NCBI GenBank assembly: GCA_949128115.1
Contig: OX421965.1
Coordinates: 31,491,681 to 31,555,680 of the forward strand
Reading direction: 5' to 3'
DNA: 64,000 nt
DNA from: Anaspis maculata
Lineage: Eukaryota > Arthropoda > Insecta > Coleoptera > Scraptiidae
A model generated the notes under the pieces. It was not told where the DNA came from and searched no databases. It saw only the letters and a program-made list of their open reading frames with translations. The first letter of the stretch is position 1. Every line of letters starts with the position of its first letter. The translations under genes were made by a program, and so were the position numbers. Below are positions 56,708-64,000 of the stretch, piece after piece.

Positions 56708-57920
56708 TATTGTTTTGTTAGGTTTAGCATACCTACTGACGACAGCTCATGAATTGATTGACAAATTTTGACAACGTCAAATCACAAGATGCCAAAAATT
56801 ATTCCGCACAAGACAAAAATGCAAGTTCCGCGGCATATCCAGTAGATTAAACGCCTGCAACCAGACATGGCCCAAAACATGGCAGTGGTTGGAGCCGCGT
56901 TAGGGGGTAAGTACAAACCTATATGCCGATCAGCTTTTAAATTCAGCACTAGAACGGTAATTTTTGCACGCCAAGTTGGCAATTCTGCGATATTTGGGGA
57001 TGTTCAAATTTGTAATGTTGGATCAGTTTTTCCCCAGACGACCTTAAATTCGTACTGTCAATCGAGTACAGCGCTGTTGCAAGATTGTATGTATGCTCTG
57101 TTTTTGACTGCAGCTTCAGTGTCCCATATGTCCTTCCAGTGTCTTTTCACCTCGCAATCTGCAGTTTGGAGTTCTTCAGCTGTAATTCAGGTTGGGCGTA
57201 AACGGCTCGGCACTCTGTTACTTACCTGCCATTCTGACAAGATAACAGTCATAACAGCCAAGACAACACTGTAGCGGAATATGATGCAAGGAGACGCCAG
57301 AATTGGCATTTCATGTCAAAATTTCCTAACCTCACTGGACTTCGCCACAAAAAGCCCGTTTTCACGGAACTTAGTCTGTCAGCGTCCGTTACACTCTAGG
57401 GAACATGGCCAACCGCGTTTTAATTTCTACTGAATTTAAAACGTGATCGGCATATACCTCAAAACCTACGGTTCCCTTCACTCTCAGCTCCAGTTTGATT
57501 TGGATAAGCCAACAATTTACGTTTTGCTTCATGGACAGGGAGCTGGTGCCTTAAAACCTAGTCCATACTTGCTTCCTGTCCATCACCTCTATAAAAGCAC
57601 ATAGTTTTGTTCCCAATTATGCATTCAACACCTGGTAGTACTGCGAATAATTACACTGGTATTTGCTGCAGATGCAAGAAGTTTCCTCTTCCCCCTGGGT
57701 TTGGATGTTTAGGGGGTCAAGATTTCGCCCATGAATCTTGAAAAGCCACCCCCCCGCACCTGCCGCGCCATTTTTTTCTCGCTTTTTCCGGGCTAGGCTC
57801 CCGGTCCGAATTTTCTTCCACGGTGCGGCGTCATCCACGTGTCAGACTGACAGAGCTACATAACCTCCACTGCGTGAAACCACCTGTGAGTCTCAGGCGT
57901 ACCAATGCAACTGAAATTTT
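56708..57920. other. No gene recognised
   Basis: A 135-codon + frame at 56867-57274 and an overlapping - frame (66 codons) have no recognisable domain; splice partners not found. Confidence 0.35.
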
Positions 57921-58058
57921 TCATAGCTTGCTGGGTGGCAAATAAGGGTGAAACGGATAATACGTGGAATTTGATTCTCTATAGGACCTATAAGGTTTGG
58001 TGCTGTTATACCTTCAAAAAAAAAACGACGACTTTTCAGGCTGATTTCGCTCCACTAC
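57921..58058 (-). repeat. Element E, copy 2 (uninterrupted)
   Basis: Complement of the joined copy 1 with about 12-15 extra bases near GGTTTGGTGCTG. It defines a 138-bp repeat bounded by TAGTGGAGCG and GCAAGCTATGA. Confidence 0.75.
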
Positions 58059-59548
58059 TAAAACACTTCAAGGAAGCAGTTGAGCCTCTAGCTGATGAGA
58101 CCAGATTGGTAGAATACTTCAACAAAGCCACTGAGGCCTCGAATGAATCACTTAAAATAATTGATGCGTTGCTTGTACTTCCAAGAGTTGCATTAACACT
58201 TCAAGTTGACAAGATCAGGTTGAGGAAAAGGTAAAAGATTTGGAATAAGTCACTGTTATTCTGGATAAACAAGTTACATACAATTGACACACTTGTAACT
58301 TCAAAGTGAGACTGGAAGACTAGAGGGGCAACCCCAAACTGACATTTGAAGACTTCGCCGCTGAACCTTTGGGAACCTTCTTTGAAGGGGGACGAAAATA
58401 GATAAGATATTGTCAGGTTGACAATCGAAAGCTTTAGGGAGCTGATGTTACAAGTTTGAATTTGAGAAAACTTCACAGAGATATTGCAGCTCTAATCTTA
58501 TCAGAGAAGATCACATATCAGGTGGTATCTTCAGATGATCTAACTAAATACCTGTCGATAACTGACTGGCCCACTCCGAAGTTCGCCATTTTATCTCCAG
58601 GTGATCGTCAAACAATGATCTCATTGTAATTTGTTGATGTTGAGCTCCTCCGCCAATCGTAGGTACGGGCTTAGGGGTTATTCCCGAATTGGAGTTCCCA
58701 GGTTTGTGGCCTATCCCCCATAGTAGCAGCGAATATCGTTCCATATGTTCCAAATGATTCAACATAATTATAAATACAGTTTGGTTTTTCGCTAATCGAA
58801 TTTTATTGATTTCGGCTCAGCACTGGTTGAATTTGAGGACGATCGGTCAATCATAAACAAATGCACTAGGCAAGTTCAAATAAATATCTATTCTATACTT
58901 CACTCAATCCTTTTGCCTATTTTACCATTGCTTGGTATCAACTTGGGGCTGAGACCGCCGTTGGTGCGGTTACCATAGCAACGGCGGATACCAACCAATC
59001 AGACCGCTGTATTAGGCGAGCTACGCCATCCCTACCTTTTCGCCTTTAACTTGGTATCGAGCCTTAAGGGTGTAAATATAGGTCTAGTATAAATATCTAG
59101 CCATTTGGAAATAAGTGACAAACTTCAAATTTCAAATTCCACAAAAAGTAGTCCGTCTCTTTATTGAGTTGAATTTTGGGTCAAAACAGTTCAAATGTTG
59201 GAGTAATAAGAATTCATAGTAACCAAAATTTGACCTGCATGTGCAAGATTCTCGTCCTTATAAAAAAATATATTTTTTTGGTGTTTGTGACAATTTCTCA
59301 CGCTGTAAACTAGTCTCAAGAGGAATGAACAATATTTATTAATTTATTTAATATTTATTCATTCATTTATTTGGTTTGCGAATGAAAAATGGAATAGAAG
59401 GAGGTGCAGAAGAACAGAAAAGGTGGTTTTGACAAGTTGACCAGGAAAAACGATGGTTGGAAAGCGAAGAAGATGACATGAAGATATTTTGAGACAGTGA
59501 CATTTATTCGACAAATTGTAATATTCTCTACAGTGTCAAGATATAAAC
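58059..59548. other. No confident gene
   Basis: 58050-58600 translates in several + frames into plausible but broken peptide pieces, which could be a dead gene, but I recognise no family. A short inverted CCGCCGTTG/CAACGGCGG pair lies at 58950-58990. Confidence 0.3.
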
Positions 59549-60600
59549 TAAACTGCGCAACAAATATGTTGTCGCGAGGGAAAAATTGGTCCGAGTTTGG
59601 ACCCCAATAACTTTTGAACGACACAGACCATTTTGATTCTGTTTTGACGGTTAGTGAGATCAGTCTTTCTGTTATTCACCTTCAGGAGGTGAAGATCTGG
59701 AAGCTCCATGTAAATTATCTACAGGGTGAATAGTAAAACAATACAAAATTTTAGCAAATTAAACGGACCCCCATTTTCAGAATAATTTTTTTTCTCGAAT
59801 GCAAATAAAAAGATTATAAAGCGTTATGTTTTAGCTTGCGCCCAGTTTTGAAATTTTTGGAATCGGAAGTCTGGCTCTGACTTTATGATTTTTTTCTCTT
59901 GGAAGATGCTGATTCATCCTATCGGTACAAAGAAGACTATGTTACTCTGATGATGGAAGGTTGCAATTCACGAATATTGTTGCTTAAATGGTTCTCAGCA
60001 ACTTGACTCGCAGACCATCTGAAATACCTTGATCAAGACTTCAAAAAAGGGGCCCATTCAAAATGGGCGACACAGGTGTTTTTCTTAAAAATTTAATTGG
60101 ATCAGATTTTCACAACTGAAACAAGCTTTTTTTGTGATTTTGACCTCCTGAACTTGATGCTCATGGTCAATTTTAGTTTTTGATGATGACAGGCTTCCTA
60201 GGCTAACATAGTCTTTTTTGTAGCGATAGGATAAATCAGCATCCTCCAAGAGAAAAAAAATCATAAAGTCAGAACCAGAGTTCCGATTCCAAAAATTCCA
60301 AAACTGGGCGCAAGCCAAAACATCACGCTTTATGATCCTTTTATTTGCATTTGTGAAAAAAAATTATTCTGAAAATGGGAGTGCGTTTAATTTGCTAAAA
60401 TTTTGCACTGTTTTACATTTCACCCTGTAAATATTTTACATCAAGCTTCCTGATCTTCACCTCCTAAAGGTGAATAATGGAAAGACTGATCTCACTAACC
60501 GTGAAAACAAAATCGGAATGGTTTGTGTCATTCAAAAGTTATTGTGGTCCAAAGTCGGACCAATTTTTCCCTTGCGACAACATATTTGTTGCGCAGTTTA
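59549..60600. mobile_element. Palindromic element AACTGCGC..., split at its centre
   Basis: TAAACTGCGCAACAAATA then TGTTGTCGC at 59549-59575 is perfectly inverted at the right end (60574-60600). Arms run to 59719 and from 60430. With the inner element removed the centre is GGAAGCTCCATGTAAATTATC-TA-AATATTTTACAT and CAAGCTTCC, a hairpin. TA at both outer ends suits a TA target. Confidence 0.8.
59722..60427. mobile_element. CAGGGTG-ended foldback, 706 bp, nested
   Basis: CAGGGTGAATAGTAAAACAA at the left is inverted at the right (TTTTACATTTCACCCTG). TA duplicated at 59720-59721 and 60428-60429. Arms reach about 59945 and 60195 (GGGCGCAAGC and ATGATTTTTTTCTCTTGGA blocks); the loop is about 250 bp. 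Frames inside are not coding. Confidence 0.75.
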
Positions 60601-60752
60601 CCTCAGACGAGATCTCTCGATTGCACCATAAATAAATAATATGTGAAAATAATAACAAAAATAATACCGAAAAAAATCACAAGGCTGGAAGGTTCATTCC
60701 TGTAGTTGAGGAATGTGAGTTCGAAGAGCTAAGTCATCCTCCTTATAGCTCT

Positions 60753-60867
60753 GGGGCCCGTTTCATAAAAGACGACAATTCACAAGTGTTTAGTCTTGGT
60801 AACCCATTGTCGCGACAATGGGTTGTCAAGGTTATACATTTGTAATTTGTCGTTTGGTTTTGGCCCC
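60753..60867. mobile_element. 115-bp hairpin MITE with GGGGCC ends
   Basis: GGGGCC at 60753 and GGCCCC ending 60867 bound an imperfect palindrome whose centre is AACCCATTGTCGCGACAATG plus GGTT. Related GACAA(A)TT...ACAARTGT blocks lie in both arms. Confidence 0.6.
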
Positions 60868-61661
60868 TGATACAGCCCGCTCTCACTACTTTCTCTTCAA
60901 AAATTGAATATTAAAATGAAAAATGGGAATGAAAAGTGAAAACTTCTCCCAAAGTCCAAGACCTACGTTTTCATGAGGACGCCTACTTTGTCATCGAATT
61001 CATTTGAATTGTGGTAGAGTTTTTTAAACACACCGCGACACGCGACACCCGAACTGGATAAAAATTTTGCTAATTATTCGGTTTTCACCTTTCTGCAAAA
61101 TGCTCTTTAGATACCTTACATTATTACTCCAATAGGTTGAAAGTGCCAGCCTTCGAGCTCCCATATCTCATATCTTTCAAAATACTATGTGGTATGTAGA
61201 TTGTAGAGTAATGACTGCTATTACTCACGAGGATGCAGTATCCAACACGAGCCTTGGGAAGGGCGTGGAGCATCCGAATAAGTAATTGGCTTTGCACGAG
61301 AGTAGAATACTACGCTTTATTTAATAAATCAAGTCACTTCAAATTGTCAATATTAAGTAGAACACACGATTTTTTTTTCCAGTTTTCCATCACTGGACTG
61401 CGTTCTTATGAAAACGTTATCTCAGTTTGATGCGGTACTTTTAGGACAGCTCTAGATAATTAAAAAACCCCTAAACCCACGAATTGCTGATACCTTTGAT
61501 TTCAAGAGGAGGAATTTCTTTTAGCAGTAATGGCTCTGGAATAAAGCAAGGTAACTCGAAGGCTAGAGCTCGCGCCATACGTGACGATATCATCATATTA
61601 TGACGTCATGTGATGATCCCCTAGAGCCGCGATGGCTCAACCCACTAGAAATGTAGCCAAT
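60868..61661. other. No gene recognised
   Basis: No supported feature. Confidence 0.35.
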
Positions 61662-61949
61662 CACTGCTTGCAACTGTCTAGGGTGAAACTCAGAAAACTT
61701 CTGGGGATCTTGACTGGGCATTATAGGCTAAACTACCACATGCACAAGATTGGGATCATAAATGACCCCACATGTTGAGGCTGTGAAGAAGAGGATGAAA
61801 CAGCTGAGCATGTGCTCTGTAACTGCTCAGCTCTTTCATCACTAAGAGGATCCATACTAAGGGACCTCTGGCCTAATATGGTTACCCTTGACACCCTACC
61901 TGGCCATGTCTTTGAGTTTGTCGAACGGCTCGGCTGGCTTGACAACTGA
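61662..61949 (+). pseudogene. Non-LTR retrotransposon (LINE) 3' remnant
   Basis: About 96 codons with one in-frame stop. Motifs: LRKLLGILTGHYRLNYH, then a zinc-knuckle-like Cys...GCEEEDETAEHVLC...C block, ending FVERLGWLD. This is the RNase H to C-terminal zinc-finger tail of Jockey/R1/I-type LINE ORF2 proteins, where LTGH and C-x2-C...EEETxEHxLxxC are standard. Reverse transcriptase and endonuclease are missing, as expected for a 5'-truncated copy. ATCCAGA repeats at 62042-62056 may mark the 3' tail. Confidence 0.75.
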
Positions 61950-63287
61950 CCGGGAGGGGAGGAGCAACATTGGGGAGACGGTACAATGGGCCCAAAAGTG
62001 AGGCCTGCGTGCCGGATGGAACTATGCCGGATGGAACACTTAATCCAGAATCCAGAATGATCCCCTATCATTATGGTGGATTATGGCGCCGGTCATTCAG
62101 CTAAAGCCAACCCTCGTCAGGGGGCACAAATTGCCTGTTATTGCGACGTAATCCGATTAACTTGAAAACTGTGGGCGTACCCACATCCATGCGGATGATA
62201 ATTTGACTTTGTCAAAATCTGGTCGTAAGCTTCTAGCCCAATTTTGATGCACTAATTTCAATTGTGATGACGGGAATATCATAATAAAGTACCTAGATTC
62301 AGTTCGATTGTTCATTAGGCTTTAAAAAGTCAGGTTATGTTTTTCTTCAACACTCGATAATCAGTGTTTCAAGCACTTCCAAGTAAGTACACATTGAATC
62401 TTATTTTGCAGGTGATTCGATGTCACTGTGTGAGCTGCTAGCTGTACTGCTTCAAATATGCCATGATATCTAAATAGTGGACCTTGGGGTTGAGGAAGTC
62501 CTCCAGGTATATATGGTTGATGTTGCAGTGATCGTGAAATTATGAAATTGTACGGGTCTACGTCACCATAATGCGACCTTCTCGAGGTACTCCTTTGCAG
62601 CAAGATGCGGACAAGCGTGTTGGTGTAAGGATTTAGATGCTCCAGTTCGAAATTTGAACGTGAAGGAAAAGCACAAAAAGATTCAACTCAACTTCAGGCA
62701 CAAAAAACTGCAAATGGAAGAGTTTTGACAGAAGCAAAGAAACATACATAGGTACTAATCAATTAGGATCACTTGTTAGCAGTAAAAGCGTGAGAAAAGT
62801 AGCGAAAACAACCAAATCTCTAAGCTTTTCAGCTAATGACAATTCTAATTTGACTCTGGACGTCACATTGACACATGAGCTTCGACTGTCGGTTGGCAGA
62901 GGGCGCCAGCAGTTTATTCAGCAAGCAGGTTGCATTCCCTTGCGGCCCGCACCCTGTTGCTTGCCATTTTTGCCTAGGGCCTGGAATGTAGTGACATTTT
63001 GGCTTTGACCTGAAGTATGTACCAGCACGTTAGCTCGTTATCCGAAGCCTGAAGTGATCTCATGTCCACTTTTTGCTTCCATAATTCGATCTAAAGGGTT
63101 TCAGGAGCCTGAAGCTACACAGCATACAGAAACAAAACAATAATGGCCAAAAGCTGACGAGCACCGTCAAGTTCAACTTTCAAAACCATCCTGACCAACT
63201 CGAAATTCCTAGGAAGTTTTATTGAAGAGCCGAAGATGAAATCACATATTCGAGGACTGTGAAACGAATAGGGCTATGGATACCTGC
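61950..63287. other. No gene recognised
   Basis: Short frames only; no supported element. Confidence 0.4.
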
Positions 63288-63401
63288 TATAGTCTGTCTG
63301 ATTTCAACATAATTCTAGTGGGCTGTGTTGCTGGTCGCCATCGGCCGATCGCGGCCTGAATCGCAGCCCACTAGAATCATGTAGAAATCAGACAGCCTAT
63401 A
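63288..63401. mobile_element. 114-bp palindromic MITE
   Basis: TATAGTCTGTCTGATTTC, then ATTCTAGTGGGCTG, inverted at the right (CAGCCCACTAGAAT ... GAAATCAGACAGCCTATA). The loop contains CGGCCGATCGCGGCC, itself a near palindrome. Confidence 0.75.
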
Positions 63402-63433
63402 TCACATATTTATGCAGGGTTATTCAAAAGTCC

Positions 63434-64000
63434 GAAATAAAATTCATAATGTCTTACCATATTTTTTCAGAAAGAAAACGCTCGAACAGGTCGATTTCTA
63501 AAAACGGTAAGCCGTTTTTTCATGACACGTGTCATGTTCTACCGTCAACCCCTTAAACCCAAGCCCTCAGTATTTTTTTTCAAATGGCACTCTATAGCTT
63601 GTGGGGGCTCGTTAGAAAGCTTATCAAAAACTCTATTCAGATCTACCATTGGACATTAGATCGAATGTTTGACCATACAGCCATAGGGTGCCATTTGAAA
63701 AAAAAATTACCAAGGGTGGCTTGAGGTTAGGGAGTTGACGGTAGAACATGACACATGTCATGAAAAAATGGCTTACCGTTTTTAGAAATCGACCGGTTCG
63801 AGCGTTTTCTCCGAAATAAATATGGAAAAAAAATGATGAATTTCATTCCGGACTGCTAAGTAAAACTGGGGTTCCTCAAAACTTCATGGTGAAGCGTCCG
63901 ATCTAATTTTCAATGGTGGGTCTGGATAGAGTTTTTGCCAAGCTTTCCAACGAGCGCCCACAAGCCATAGGGTGCCATTTGAAAAAAAATACCAAAGGTG
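63434..64000. mobile_element. Foldback cut by the window end
   Basis: AAAGTCCGAAATAAAATTCAT at the left (AGTCCG at about 63439) is inverted near 63836-63858; shared blocks are CGCTCGAA, CGATTTCTAAAAACGGTAAG, TCATGTTCTACCGTCAA and TTTTCAAATGGCA. After 63870 the GCCATAGGGTGCCATTTG block appears again in direct orientation, so the full structure is larger and extends past the window. Confidence 0.65.

Noticed and set aside
57905..58234. 109-codon frame as a gene
   Set aside because: Its first half is element E copy 2 read backwards and the second half has no homologue I know; the frame breaks downstream.

Overview
The window looks like a gene-poor, repeat-packed stretch of an insect genome. The key evidence is one complete spliced insect-type odorant receptor gene (7tm_6 family) at 41809-50341 on the + strand: six exons, 393 codons, and normal GT/AG borders wherever I could place them. 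The rest is AT-rich DNA with an intact BEL/Pao retrotransposon, hAT, gypsy and LINE remnants, and a dense set of foldback and MITE elements. The palindromic motif TAGGTACCTA recurs many times. Nothing here fixes the order of insect; I favour a hemipteroid or lepidopteran-like genome but cannot prove it.

Layout. 1-2.6 kb: a deleted hAT copy (1366-2070, 8-bp target duplication) nested in an older inverted-repeat element. 4.7-5.6 kb: an 828-bp element with perfect 31-bp inverted ends, abutting a small MITE. 6.5-9.4 kb: a 2.6-kb CAGGGTG-ended element at the exact centre of a larger palindrome, itself filled with MITE families and a 1.1-kb foldback. 10.0-11.9 kb: a Helentron-like non-autonomous element whose near-identical twin lies at 46.7-48.6 kb inside the receptor gene. 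14.97-22.47 kb: the BEL/Pao element on the minus strand, with two 965-bp LTRs, one 1742-codon gag-pol frame, a primer-binding site, a polypurine tract and the target duplication CAAAT. 27.8-34.3 kb: a third CAGGGTG foldback, split by a 4,896-bp insertion that carries two inverted copies of a two-exon gene fragment, a 45-bp minisatellite and a MITE. 37.3-38.1 kb: a gypsy integrase remnant interrupted by a palindromic MITE. 41.8-50.3 kb: the odorant receptor gene. 52-64 kb: further MITEs and foldbacks (one with its empty site preserved 1.3 kb away), a LINE 3' end, and a foldback cut by the window edge.

Working parts. The receptor is the only host gene I can defend; its two long introns hold a foldback, a tRNA-like SINE head, a MITE, a degenerate minisatellite and the Helentron-like twin. 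The BEL element appears complete and recent. The most unusual pattern is that TA-flanked elements sharing only the end CAGGGTG sit at the dyad centre of unrelated palindromes at three or four loci. Foldback arms also act as built-in empty-site controls, which lets several insertions be defined to the base.
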